DNA of 64,000 nucleotides. It comes from Gammaproteobacteria bacterium UBA7310. Its GTDB lineage: Bacteria > Pseudomonadota > Gammaproteobacteria > Pseudomonadales > Ketobacteraceae. The notes under the pieces are model-generated. The model had not been told where the DNA came from, did not search any database, and saw only the letters and a program-made list of their open reading frames with translations. The translations under genes were made by a program, and so were the position numbers. The stretch is taken from assembly GCA_002471665.1 (NCBI GenBank), contig DKQK01000069.1, positions 112,207 to 176,206 on the forward strand. The letters run 5' to 3'. Position 1 is the stretch's first letter; every line of letters begins with the position of its first letter. Positions 16,478-25,085 of this stretch are shown here, in pieces.

Positions 16478-17668
16478 ATGAATTTATACCAGCAGTATTC
16501 AAGCGCATTTGAGTCTATCGACAAACCGGCAGCCTGGGTTGATATGGATCGACTTGACGACAACATTGCAACCAATCTGGCGAGAGCGAAAAACCGCTCC
16601 ATCCGCGTCGCGTCCAAGTCAGTGCGCAGCGTGCACATACTCCGCCACATACTGAACAGCAGCCAGCAGTTTAACGGCATCATGTGTTATCACCCTCGTG
16701 AGGCCGCTTACCTGGCGCAGCAAGGTTTTGATGATTTATTAATTGCCTATCCCAGCCTGTGCCGGAGCAGCATTATTGAAGCTCTGCACGCCTCAACCGC
16801 TCCGGTTAAGATCTGTTTTATGGTGGATCGCATTGAGCATGTTGCTTTACTGGACGTACTGGCCGCGGAACACAACCTTTGCGCCAATATCTGTCTTGAT
16901 CTTGATCTATCGGTTCCTTTCCCGGGCCTGCATTTCGGTGTGCACAGGTCATCCATCAAATCAGCCCGGGAGGCCGTGGATTTCTATCGCCGGATCGCCA
17001 CCTACTGCCACGTGAAGCTGTGCGGACTCATGGGATACGAAGCCCAGATCGCTGGCTTGGGTGATGATATACCCGGCAAGTTCATACAAAACCTGGCGGT
17101 ACGGCATCTTAAGAAAAAATCCATTCCCGTGATCAACGAACGCCGTACCGAAACCATACTGGCGCTGATCCGCGAAGGCGCGGACCTTAGCATCATCAAC
17201 GGCGGTGGTACCGGCAGCGTGGAATCCACTCTGGAAGAACCCCTGGTGAACGAAATAACCGTCGGCAGCGGTTTTTTCTGCTCTCACCTGTTTGACTATT
17301 ATCGCAACTTCAGCCTGAAACCCGCTGCCGGTTTTGTAACGACAGTGGCGCGTAAACCCAGTGCGTCAATTGTCACCTGTAATGGTGGCGGTTATGTCGC
17401 CTCCGGCAGCGCTGAGAAAATCAAGATGCCGCTGCCTTATCTGCCATCAGGGTTAAAACTGGATAGCAATGAAGGTACCGGCGAAGTACAAACACCGCTG
17501 CATACCAACCATTGCACGCACAGCTTGAAGCCCGGCGATCCGGTTTTCTTTCGTCATGCCAAAGCCGGTGAACTATGCGAACACTTCAACCACCTGCATT
17601 TGATGCGTAATGGAGTGATCACCAATAAGGTAAACACCTATCGGGGAGATGGCTGGACATTCATGTGA
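16478..17668 (+). CDS. fold-type III PLP enzyme, D-threonine aldolase / D-serine dehydratase-like
   Basis: A 396-residue protein of the alanine-racemase N-terminal barrel type. The PLP lysine is in RVASKSVRS near residue 50, the phosphate-binding glycines in NGGGTGSVES near residue 245, and the C-terminal domain has AGELCEHFNHLHL, where His/Cys metal ligands of this family lie. Family members act on D-threonine, D-serine or related beta-hydroxy amino acids, giving an aldehyde plus glycine or a keto acid plus ammonia. There is no Shine-Dalgarno sequence, only an A-rich leader after the palindrome. The stop overlaps a possible upstream start of the next gene. An aldehyde product would fit the aldehyde dehydrogenase at the end of the cluster. 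Confidence 0.75.
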   Translation: MNLYQQYSSAFESIDKPAAWVDMDRLDDNIATNLARAKNRSIRVASKSVRSVHILRHILNSSQQFNGIMCYHPREAAYLAQQGFDDLLIAYPSLCRSSIIEALHASTAPVKICFMVDRIEHVALLDVLAAEHNLCANICLDLDLSVPFPGLHFGVHRSSIKSAREAVDFYRRIATYCHVKLCGLMGYEAQIAGLGDDIPGKFIQNLAVRHLKKKSIPVINERRTETILALIREGADLSIINGGGTGSVESTLEEPLVNEITVGSGFFCSHLFDYYRNFSLKPAAGFVTTVARKPSASIVTCNGGGYVASGSAEKIKMPLPYLPSGLKLDSNEGTGEVQTPLHTNHCTHSLKPGDPVFFRHAKAGELCEHFNHLHLMRNGVITNKVNTYRGDGWTFM

Positions 17669-17694
17669 GTTCAGCGACAAGGATCAATAGCACC

Positions 17695-19128
17695 ATGAAA
17701 CAACAGGTTCACGAGTACATCATCATAGGCTCCGGAGCATCCGGATCAATCATCGCCCATGAATTAACAAAAGCAGGCGCCGATGTGCTTATGCTTGAGG
17801 CAGGCAAACGTTTCTCGGCTGCAACGTTTCCCGACAACGAACTGGATGCCAATGCGCAATTAATGTGGAATGGCGGAATGGATGCCAGTGCCGATGCCAG
17901 TACACTGTTCATTCGCGGCAAGGCCGTGGGCGGTGGAACCATCATCAATCAATGTCTGCTGGATCGCTTCGACGCTATGGCTCTGGACAGCTGGCGTGAA
18001 AAATCCGGACTGCCATTTTTTAACAGCCACGACCTTGCAACGCATTATGATGCTGTCGAATCCAACCTTTCCCTGCATCATATGGAAGAACGTGACTGGA
18101 ATACCAATGCCAGATTGTACGTTAAAGGTTTCGAACAAAAAGGCTTTGGATGGGCACCGCTGCGCAGGGGTCAAAGCAACTGTGGTACCGGCAATGATTG
18201 CATGACCTGTCTGGGTGGGTGTCCACGCTCTTCAAAACAAAGCATGCTGGAAACCTTTTTGCCCAAAGCCGAAGCTCAGGGGCTTAAGATTCAATCCGAA
18301 TTTTTGGTGCGCGAGGTGATCCATGGGCCACACCTGGTGAGCATTGCCGGTTATCACAAAAACGTAGCCACCACGCTTTATGCCAAAAAGGTCATATTAG
18401 CAAGCGGTGCCCTGGGCACCACTGAACTGCTGCTGAGATCCCGGCTGCAGGATCGCCTCCCGGCACTGGGAAAAGGGTTTTATTGTCATCCACAATGGAT
18501 GACCATCGCATTGTTTGATGAGCTTATCGATTCCCACAAAGGGGCCTTTCAAACCGTTAAATCGGATGAACCCCGGTTTCGAAAAGCGGGATTCAAACTG
18601 GAGAATGTGTTTGCGGGCCCCATAGCAATCGGGTTGCTGAAGCCGGGTTACGGGTTTGAACATCAGCGTTTTATGCGCCGCTACCGTAATATGGCCTGTA
18701 TTGAAGTGGCGGTGCGGGATCAGGATCCGGGCACAATTTCACTGAATAAACGTGATCGGCTCACAATCAACAAACCGCTGTCTGATGTGGACAGGCAAAA
18801 AGCAGAAAATGGCAATCAACTGGTGGCGGACATGTTTCACGATATCGGTGCCAATGAAGTGATGACGTCACCATTACAGATCGGACTGCATCTGATGGGG
18901 GGGTGCGCAATCGGCAATGATGAGCGTACCTCCGTGGTCAACGAAGCATTTCAAGTGCATGGAATGAACAACCTCTATATTGCCGATTCTTCTGTATTCC
19001 CGGACGCTCCCGGCATTAATCCGTCCCTGACCATTATGGCCCTGTCCCATCAGGCTGCAGCCTCTATTCTACGGCAGAACAGCATGCAATCAGCAACATC
19101 CAAGCCCACCAGAGAGGCGGTTTTATGA
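17695..19128 (+). CDS. GMC-type FAD oxidoreductase with a Cys-rich, possibly Fe-S-binding insert
   Basis: A 477-residue flavoprotein. The FAD Rossmann motif GSGASGSIIAHEL is at the N-terminus, GKAVGGGTIINQ follows, and the C-terminal GMC signature has GLHLMGGCAIG and the NPSLTIMALSHQAA helix. Between residues 163 and 176 four cysteines occur as C-x5-C-x2-C-x3-C-P. FAD glucose dehydrogenase alpha subunits carry a [3Fe-4S] cluster on a comparable Cys-rich insert, so an electron-transferring dehydrogenase rather than an O2-using oxidase is inferred. I chose ATG 17695 (AAGG upstream); a GTG at 17665 would add ten residues. The stop overlaps the next gene by four bases. Confidence 0.78.
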   Translation: MKQQVHEYIIIGSGASGSIIAHELTKAGADVLMLEAGKRFSAATFPDNELDANAQLMWNGGMDASADASTLFIRGKAVGGGTIINQCLLDRFDAMALDSWREKSGLPFFNSHDLATHYDAVESNLSLHHMEERDWNTNARLYVKGFEQKGFGWAPLRRGQSNCGTGNDCMTCLGGCPRSSKQSMLETFLPKAEAQGLKIQSEFLVREVIHGPHLVSIAGYHKNVATTLYAKKVILASGALGTTELLLRSRLQDRLPALGKGFYCHPQWMTIALFDELIDSHKGAFQTVKSDEPRFRKAGFKLENVFAGPIAIGLLKPGYGFEHQRFMRRYRNMACIEVAVRDQDPGTISLNKRDRLTINKPLSDVDRQKAENGNQLVADMFHDIGANEVMTSPLQIGLHLMGGCAIGNDERTSVVNEAFQVHGMNNLYIADSSVFPDAPGINPSLTIMALSHQAAASILRQNSMQSATSKPTREAVL

Positions 19129-19538
19129 GTGATTTTACGTCCGGACTGTTTACCCTGAAACAGCTGCGTGGCTTGCAGAAACTGGGGGATATTCTCATGC
19201 CCGCTGGCCATGGTTTTCCTTCATTCTCAGAAAGCGGGTGCATACACCAAGTGGACACCGCAATGGGCAGCGCCCACCCGGACGATATCCGTGATTTCGG
19301 ATTTCTGCTACTGCTGTGTTATTACGCTCCGGTAACCGTCATCAGATGGATTGTCAGTTGCGCAGACCATGCGGAGCGCTTCCCAAATCTGCTGGCGATC
19401 CAATTCAGAAAACTCAACATAGGAATAAAAGGCGTTGTTGTCAGCCTCTACTATTCGGGTAAGGTGGGCATTGGCCAGACCGGTTCACCCCTTGACGTGA
19501 TTGAATTCAAACTCACCTGCAAACCCCTGGACCAATAA
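19125..19538 (+). CDS. small partner protein, possibly gluconate-2-dehydrogenase subunit 3-like
   Basis: A 137-residue protein starting in a four-base overlap with the GMC gene, so the two are translationally coupled. The N-terminal helix LKQLRGLQKLGDILMPAGHGFPS followed by VDTAMGSAHPDD resembles the gamma or subunit-3 family, small partners of GMC dehydrogenases. Those usually carry a Tat signal; none is seen here. A hydrophobic stretch, FGFLLLLCYYAPVTVIRWIV, lies in the middle. The family call is by pattern and context, not strong identity. Confidence 0.5.
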   Translation: MSDFTSGLFTLKQLRGLQKLGDILMPAGHGFPSFSESGCIHQVDTAMGSAHPDDIRDFGFLLLLCYYAPVTVIRWIVSCADHAERFPNLLAIQFRKLNIGIKGVVVSLYYSGKVGIGQTGSPLDVIEFKLTCKPLDQ

Positions 19539-19540
19539 TC

Positions 19541-21085
19541 ATGCTAGACAACCAGCTCGAATCCAGCTCACTTGCTCAACCACTGGAGCCACTGCTTGAT
19601 CTGTCCAGTCGCCAGGCAGCCGACATTTTTGCCCGGGCCGGGCGCGCACAGTCAAACCTGTCAAAACTAACGCTGGATATCCGGCTTGCCGGTCTGCGGA
19701 AACTATTGGATTACGTGGTTGAAAACCGGGATGACATCATCGATGTGCTGTGTCGGGAAACCAGAAAATGCCGAACCGATGCGCTGGTTTCAGAAGTGCT
19801 GGGTGTATTGGACAATTTTGAATGGCTGCTGAAAAATGCCAGAAAGATCCTCAGGGAAAAGCGGGTTTCCACGCCCATCACTCTACTGGGGAAACGATCA
19901 CGCATCGTGCATGAACCGCTCGGCACGGTTCTCATTATAGCGCCCTGGAATTATCCCCTGCACATTGGGCTGACCTCCATTCTGGCAGCCTACGTTGCCG
20001 GTAACGCAGTGATATTCAAACCGTCCGAACTGACCCCCATGCAGGGATTGTTTGAAAAACTATTCGCCGTCGACCCGGTAATGGCAGACAGCATCCAGGT
20101 AGTGTACGGTACCGGCAAATCCGCAGAACAATTAATTGAGCAAAAGCCTGCCAAGGTGTTTTTCACCGGCAGCGCCCGTACCGGCCGCAAGATTCTCCAT
20201 CAATGTGCCGAGCACTTGATTCCCGTTGACCTTGAATTAGGTGGTAAAGATCAGGCTATTGTTTTTGATGACGTGAACCTGGAGCGTTCCGTTAAAGGCG
20301 TTATCTGGGGGGCCCTCACCAACGCCGGGCAGTCCTGCAGTTCTGTGGAACGAGTGTATGTGCAGAGCGGGATTTACGAACAGTTCGTTGCCTTGGCTCA
20401 GCAGGAAATTGAAAAGCTGGTCCTCAACAGCGGTGATGCAGGTAATGCCGATGTGGGTGGCATGACAGCGGATTTTCAACTGGATATCGTTCATCGACAG
20501 GTGATTGATGCCCAAGCCAAAGGTGCCAGGATTCTCACCGGAGGCGCCACCCTGCTGGACAACGAATTATTCTATCGGCCCACACTGATCACCGGCATTG
20601 AGGATGATATGGCGCTGATGACGCAAGAGACCTTCGGACCGGTGGTACCCATTCTGCCGTTCAATACGGAAGATGAGGTGGTGGATTGCTGCAACGCGTC
20701 AGCCTTTGGGCTCAGCGCCAGTGTGTGGAGCAAAAATCTGGCGCGTGCCAACCGGGTAGCCCGTCGACTTGAGTGCGGTGCCGTCAGCATCAACAACGTT
20801 ATGCTCACGGAAGGCAATCCCGCCCTGCCCTTTGGTGGCACTAAGCTCAGCGGCTATGGACGCCAGAAAGGTGAGGAAGGTCTGCTGGGCTATACCCGAT
20901 CCAAATCCATTCTCATTGACAAAGATAGCCAGAAACTGGAGCCGAACTGGTATCCTTATACGCGCTCCAAGTATCTTGCCTTTGATCAGCTGATCAAGAC
21001 CATGTTTAGCCATAACCCACTGAAATTATTGAAGATGGCGATTATTGGCCTGAAACTGGAGACAATCGCCAAGCGACCAAGATAA
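19541..21085 (+). CDS. NAD(P)+-dependent aldehyde dehydrogenase, coniferyl-aldehyde-dehydrogenase-like
   Basis: A 514-residue ALDH-superfamily enzyme oxidising an aldehyde to an acid. Key motifs are APWNYPLHIG, the cofactor-binding FTGSARTGR, the general-base region LELGGKD and the catalytic cysteine at about residue 266 in GQSCSSVER. The EEGLLGYTRSKSI ending and the extra 40-residue C-terminus (with NPLKLLKMAIIGLKLE) are like membrane-associated fatty or coniferyl aldehyde dehydrogenases. It starts two bases after the small partner gene's stop and completes the four-gene cluster. The substrate is probably the aldehyde made upstream; this is inferred. Confidence 0.88.
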   Translation: MLDNQLESSSLAQPLEPLLDLSSRQAADIFARAGRAQSNLSKLTLDIRLAGLRKLLDYVVENRDDIIDVLCRETRKCRTDALVSEVLGVLDNFEWLLKNARKILREKRVSTPITLLGKRSRIVHEPLGTVLIIAPWNYPLHIGLTSILAAYVAGNAVIFKPSELTPMQGLFEKLFAVDPVMADSIQVVYGTGKSAEQLIEQKPAKVFFTGSARTGRKILHQCAEHLIPVDLELGGKDQAIVFDDVNLERSVKGVIWGALTNAGQSCSSVERVYVQSGIYEQFVALAQQEIEKLVLNSGDAGNADVGGMTADFQLDIVHRQVIDAQAKGARILTGGATLLDNELFYRPTLITGIEDDMALMTQETFGPVVPILPFNTEDEVVDCCNASAFGLSASVWSKNLARANRVARRLECGAVSINNVMLTEGNPALPFGGTKLSGYGRQKGEEGLLGYTRSKSILIDKDSQKLEPNWYPYTRSKYLAFDQLIKTMFSHNPLKLLKMAIIGLKLETIAKRPR

Positions 21086-21104
21086 CCCCTATAAGGAAAT
21101 TTAC

Positions 21105-21134
21105 TTGATTTTTTCCCTCTGTGGACACCATAAT
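21105..21134 (+). promoter_or_regulatory. possible sigma-70 promoter of the RES/Xre toxin-antitoxin pair
   Basis: TTGATT (21105-21110) and CATAAT (21129-21134) are separated by 18 bases and lie about 30 bases before the antitoxin ATG. Both hexamers match consensus in four or five positions. Toxin-antitoxin promoters are usually repressed by their own complex, but I could not identify a clear operator repeat. Confidence 0.35.
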
Positions 21135-21162
21135 ACTCCAGAGACTCGCAGGGGGATCACTC

Positions 21163-21585
21163 ATGCATACCAACACTGCCACCCAACACAGCTACCAGAA
21201 CCGGGATGACCGTGTCAGTGCGGCCGCACTGCTCAATTTTTTCGGTATAACCGACGAATGGGGGCTCAGCAGCAGGGATCAGATGATCCTGCTGGGCAAT
21301 CCGGCCAAAAGCAGCTTCTATCGCATGAAAGAGTTTGCCGACGGCAAAATCAATAAACCGATCCGATTGTCGCAGGATACTCTGGAGAGGGTCTCATATG
21401 TTATGGGTATCTACAAAGCATTGAACATTCTCTTACCCAACCCTAAAAGAGCTGCTGACTGGATCAAAAAACCGAATGCCGCACCGCTATTCAACGGCCA
21501 GTCGGCACTGGACATTATGCTAAACGGGCGAGTTACCGACTTGAGCGATGTACGCCGATTTCTCGATGGTGAACGGGGACATTAA
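21163..21585 (+). CDS. Xre/MbcA/ParS-type antitoxin of a RES toxin
   Basis: A 140-residue antitoxin. The N-terminal half is a degenerate helix-turn-helix (AALLNFFGITDEWGLSS through LLGNPAKSSFYRM). The C-terminal half has the toxin-binding MbcA/ParS signature (LERVSYVMGIYKALNILLPNP, ADWIKKPN, PLFNGQSALDIMLNG, LSDVRRFLDGERGH). I chose ATG 21163 with a GGGGGA stretch upstream; an earlier GTG at 21121 is less likely. Xre antitoxins of this class bind and block RES toxins and repress their own operon. The toxin gene follows five bases later. Confidence 0.9.
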   Translation: MHTNTATQHSYQNRDDRVSAAALLNFFGITDEWGLSSRDQMILLGNPAKSSFYRMKEFADGKINKPIRLSQDTLERVSYVMGIYKALNILLPNPKRAADWIKKPNAAPLFNGQSALDIMLNGRVTDLSDVRRFLDGERGH

Positions 21586-21590
21586 TTGCA

Positions 21591-22325
21591 ATGCCAATCA
21601 GCGAACACAAGGAAGTCTGGGTTGACGGCCCTCAGTACCGAATTATTCCAACCAAGTTTCCGCCCATTAATTTTTTCGAACGTTTTACTCCACCGGAACT
21701 GATGGATGAAGCATTTGAAATAGAATCGTTGACCAACGAACGCCTGCAGGACGAAGTCGGTCAGCTCTCTCATGTTGCCACCTCTGATCGTGTCAGCGGC
21801 CCCGGTGCCAGCGTGGTTATGGCCTCATTCACTCACACCGGGTATGCCAGCCGTTTCACCGATGGCAGTTATGGCGTCTATTACGCGGCACGGGATCTGG
21901 AAACCGCTATTCACGAAACGGTTTATCATCGGGAGCGGTTTATGAGCTATACCCGGGAGCCGGCCTGCGAGATTGACGTGAGAGTGTATAAGGGTACGGT
22001 ACAAAAACCATTAATTGACCTCAGAGCGCAACAATACAGCCATCTGATGCAGCCTGATCCCGAACAGTATCATGATGCTCAGCTGTTTGCCGCCACCTTG
22101 AGAGCGGAGCAACGCAACGGACTTCTGTACCCCTCGGCCCGCAATCTGGGCGGGGAATGCATTGCCGCCTTCAAACCCACAACGGTTTCCTTACCCGTGC
22201 AAAGCAAGTGGCTGGTGTATCATTGGAATGGGCAACACATCAATAAAGTGTTCGAAAAACGGGAAATGCTGATCAAGCTAAAGAGCGGGCAAGAAGAGGA
22301 AGAACAACTGCTCTCCCTCTGCTGA
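21591..22325 (+). CDS. RES-domain toxin (NAD+-depleting)
   Basis: A 244-residue RES-domain protein. The family is named for conserved Arg, Glu and Ser; here they fit RFTDGSYGVYYAA, ETAIHE and PSARNLGGE. RES toxins degrade NAD+ and stop growth when the antitoxin is lost. The protein is somewhat longer than minimal RES toxins, with about 60 extra N-terminal residues before SHVATSDRVSG. It follows the antitoxin by five bases, as in most RES/Xre operons. The pair may be horizontally acquired, but no mobile-element border is visible. Confidence 0.9.
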   Translation: MPISEHKEVWVDGPQYRIIPTKFPPINFFERFTPPELMDEAFEIESLTNERLQDEVGQLSHVATSDRVSGPGASVVMASFTHTGYASRFTDGSYGVYYAARDLETAIHETVYHRERFMSYTREPACEIDVRVYKGTVQKPLIDLRAQQYSHLMQPDPEQYHDAQLFAATLRAEQRNGLLYPSARNLGGECIAAFKPTTVSLPVQSKWLVYHWNGQHINKVFEKREMLIKLKSGQEEEEQLLSLC

Positions 22326-22348
22326 GCGTCAAACGCAACGCAAGCCCG

Positions 22349-23704
22349 TCAGATAAACTCAAGCTTAACCGGGAGTTTGTCCCCGGGCACCGGCAGAGAC
22401 GTCATATCAATCGGCATTTGGTATCCGGGCTCCACGGACCATTTGAAGCGTAAAAGTATCTGGTGAAGAATTGCCTTCACCTGCACTTCAGCAAAATGCA
22501 ATCCAATACACATATGAGCACCACCGCCGAAAGGTACCCAAGCGTAAGGGTGAATCTTGTCCTCCCGCCGCTCGTCCGAAAACCGGCCGGGGTCAAATTC
22601 AGTGGGATTCTTCCAATACTCCGGCATGTAATGGGTAAAATAAGGCGAAACCGAAACCAGCGATCCCTTGGGAATCAATACATCCTTGTACACCACGTCT
22701 TTAACCGTCCGGCGGGGAATAGAAGGAACCGGTGAGCACAGGCGAAGCGACTCCTTCATGACCAGGGTCATACCAGTGAGCTTTTCCAGATCGTCAAATT
22801 CCAGATGTGACCTGCCCAGTTGCCGGCTTTCTTCACGTAGCTGGTCCTGCCATTCCGGATTCTTGGCTAAATGATAAAGCATCGTACACAGAGTAATGGT
22901 GGACGTATCATGGGCCGCCATCATTAAAAATATCATGTGATTGATGACATCATCATCAGAGAACTTCTGCCCCTCTTCGGTTTCAGCCCGACACAGTTGG
23001 CTGAATAAATCCGAACCGTTAGCCGCTCTCTTCTCTGCTATACGGGACTTGAAATACCGATACAACAGCTTGCGGCCATCCAATCCTTTCTTCCAGCGTC
23101 CGCCAGGTACCGGGTAGCGAACCAGGGCGGTCCCGGCCCTGACCGTGTCAATAAACGCTTTATTCAGTGCCGACGCTTCCGGGCCCAGCTTTTCACCCAT
23201 GAAAATTTCGGTGGCCATATCCAGCGTCAGCTTTTTTATGGCCGTAAAAACATGGAAATCATCCTGTGGTAACCACCTCTGGATACCCTGTTCAATGGGC
23301 CGCTGCATCTCCCCCAGATACTGTACCAGAACTGGCTTCTTAAACGCGTTCTGCATGATCCGGCGATGATGACGATGCTCCTCAAAATCCAGCAACATAA
23401 TCCCGCGATGGAAAAACTTGCCGATAAAGAAATCCCATCCCTGGTTGTTGGAAAACATATCGCCGCGGTTCTGGAACACAAATTGATTTGCATCAGGGCC
23501 CAACATACTGACCATTCGGGTTCCAAACAGATTACACCAGCTGATTTCCCCCAGTTGGTCGAAGCGCTTGCGTGAAAACTTGATCGGATTGGCCATGGAG
23601 TGGAAGGTATAACCCACCAAGGGCAATCCCGGATCACCGGGAATGGGTTTCGCGGTCAACTTTTCCCCTTCCTGCAACGTTACGCCAGAAACAGTCATAT
23701 TCAT
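22349..23704 (-). CDS. cytochrome P450
   Basis: A 451-residue soluble P450 with no N-terminal anchor. The I-helix oxygen-binding motif is AAHDTS, the ExxR motif is ESLR, and the heme loop is FGGGAHMCIG with the thiolate Cys at about residue 399. It would hydroxylate a hydrophobic substrate with electrons from a ferredoxin system, but no ferredoxin or reductase gene is adjacent. The heme loop is unlike the FGFGIHRCMG form I would expect for CYP153 alkane hydroxylases; it looks nearer to the sterol- or terpenoid-type families, which I cannot resolve. A divergent TetR regulator lies 125 bases upstream and is the likely controller. Confidence 0.92.
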   Translation of the reverse strand: MNMTVSGVTLQEGEKLTAKPIPGDPGLPLVGYTFHSMANPIKFSRKRFDQLGEISWCNLFGTRMVSMLGPDANQFVFQNRGDMFSNNQGWDFFIGKFFHRGIMLLDFEEHRHHRRIMQNAFKKPVLVQYLGEMQRPIEQGIQRWLPQDDFHVFTAIKKLTLDMATEIFMGEKLGPEASALNKAFIDTVRAGTALVRYPVPGGRWKKGLDGRKLLYRYFKSRIAEKRAANGSDLFSQLCRAETEEGQKFSDDDVINHMIFLMMAAHDTSTITLCTMLYHLAKNPEWQDQLREESRQLGRSHLEFDDLEKLTGMTLVMKESLRLCSPVPSIPRRTVKDVVYKDVLIPKGSLVSVSPYFTHYMPEYWKNPTEFDPGRFSDERREDKIHPYAWVPFGGGAHMCIGLHFAEVQVKAILHQILLRFKWSVEPGYQMPIDMTSLPVPGDKLPVKLEFI

Positions 23705-23791
23705 CTCCGAACTTATTATTGTCGATAACAGCTAACAGAGCCTGACTCATCAGTCTCTTGATTAATCCAGAATAGAGAGGTACAAATAACA

Positions 23792-23805
23792 ATACAACCC
23801 TGTAT
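23792..23805. promoter_or_regulatory. candidate TetR operator between P450 and tetR
   Basis: ATACA and TGTAT form an inverted repeat with a four-base centre (ATACAACCCTGTAT), 24 bases before the tetR start and about 90 bases from the P450 start. TetR dimers bind short symmetric sites of this size, and the position in the shared control region suits joint repression of both genes. Confidence 0.45.
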
Positions 23806-23829
23806 GTTTTTATTAGGGAATCTCTGCTA

Positions 23830-24366
23830 ATGTCAAAACTATCTAAGCATGATTGGGTATCTGCGGGCATCAACCAATTAAAAGAGCATGGCCCCGCAGG
23901 CGTATCCGGGGAAAAAATAGCGCGCCGACTGGACGTCACCCGGGGCTCCTTCTACCACCACTTTCGCTCAGTGGACGAACTGGTCAAGCTGATGCTGGAA
24001 TTCTGGGAGCAAACGCAAACCACGGACATCCTCAACCGGTCCAATCAGGACTATGAGGATTTGAACGAAAAAATGACCATGTTACTGGAATCGGCCTGGA
24101 ACACCGATGCTGACCTCGAGATCGCTATACGCCAATGGGCCTTCACCAACGCCACCGTCCGTCAACATGTTGAGAGAATTGATCAAATCCGCCTTGGCTA
24201 TATATCGGCAATCTATTCGCAGTTGGTTAACGACCCCAAGCGCGGCCCAAAGCTGGGAAAGATCGCATACTACGGCTTGCTGGGGGCTCTTCACGCCTGG
24301 CCCCGCTTTACCAAAAACAGGCTGCGGGACACCATCCTGGAGATTCAAGAAATCCTTACCGAATAA
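23830..24366 (+). CDS. TetR-family transcriptional regulator
   Basis: A 178-residue regulator. The N-terminal DNA-binding domain has the helix-turn-helix GVSGEKIARRLDVTRGSFYHHFRSVDELV at residues 22-50. The C-terminal ligand domain is all helical, with WEQTQTTDIL and LESAWNTDADLEIAIRQWAF. It is transcribed away from the P450 gene, so it probably represses P450 and itself and responds to a P450 substrate or product. The ligand is unknown. The start ATG at 23830 gives a short N-terminal arm (SKLSKHDWVSAG). Confidence 0.9.
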   Translation: MSKLSKHDWVSAGINQLKEHGPAGVSGEKIARRLDVTRGSFYHHFRSVDELVKLMLEFWEQTQTTDILNRSNQDYEDLNEKMTMLLESAWNTDADLEIAIRQWAFTNATVRQHVERIDQIRLGYISAIYSQLVNDPKRGPKLGKIAYYGLLGALHAWPRFTKNRLRDTILEIQEILTE

Positions 24367-24512
24367 AACAACTTAAGCCAATGTAACTCTTTGTATAGTT
24401 TGCAAAATATAGGTTAGCAATTAAACTTGAGTTAAGTAGATCGATTAGACAGAGCGAAGTCGCCTGAGTCTGATAGCATACAGGCCTGAGCCCGATAACC
24501 GGATGTAATCAC

Positions 24513-25085
24513 TTGAAAAATGGAAACTCATTGGGGCACCGATCATTGCTGCGCGCGCTGCCGATTTTCCTCTGCCTGTTCGCCCCTGCATCCGCTCTCA
24601 GCGCAGGGCCCGACGAATACACTTTAAAATTTGTTTACCTTTATAATTTTACCAAATTCATAAATTGGGAAGCAGAATCCACACAATTCCCTGAAGCGCC
24701 GTTTCACATTTGTGTTATCGGGCAACTTCCCGGCAATGAACCTCTGGATGTACTGCAAACCAAGCGCTCAAAAAACCGGCCCATTACCACAGGCAGATAC
24801 AAAAGCAGTAGTGAAACCCAAGACTGTCATATATTGTTCATTACGAAAAGCATACGAAGATCTGAGGTGAATCAAATACTTGCCCAGCCCCATAAAAATA
24901 CCATTGTAGTTGGTGAAACCAGAGATTTTGCCCGTGATAAAGGTGATATTGGGTTTGTTATTGATGACGAACAACACGTGAGAGTGGAGATAAACCTGGA
25001 GAACACGCACCGCAAAAACATAACCATTCGAGCCCCTTTGCTTGAAATCGCCCGCAAGATTTACCGAACAGAGGATAACGGCTGA
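24513..25085 (+). CDS. YfiR-family periplasmic protein (DUF4154)
   Basis: A 190-residue exported protein with a signal peptide (RALPIFLCLFAPASALSA) and the family hallmark EYTLKFVYLYNFTKFINWE right after it. YfiR proteins restrain a partner diguanylate cyclase from the periplasm. The C-terminal half has CHILFI, VGETRDFARDKGDIGFVI and VEINLENTHRKNITI, where redox-sensitive cysteines can occur. The start is TTG at 24513, because no ATG or GTG fits before the signal peptide. The stop overlaps the start of the cyclase gene by one base, a strong sign that the two work together. Confidence 0.88.
   Translation: MKNGNSLGHRSLLRALPIFLCLFAPASALSAGPDEYTLKFVYLYNFTKFINWEAESTQFPEAPFHICVIGQLPGNEPLDVLQTKRSKNRPITTGRYKSSSETQDCHILFITKSIRRSEVNQILAQPHKNTIVVGETRDFARDKGDIGFVIDDEQHVRVEINLENTHRKNITIRAPLLEIARKIYRTEDNG

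Noticed and set aside
24367..24512. YfiB-like or other small gene between tetR and the YfiR-like gene
   Set aside because: The 146-base AT-rich gap has no open frame with a start signal.
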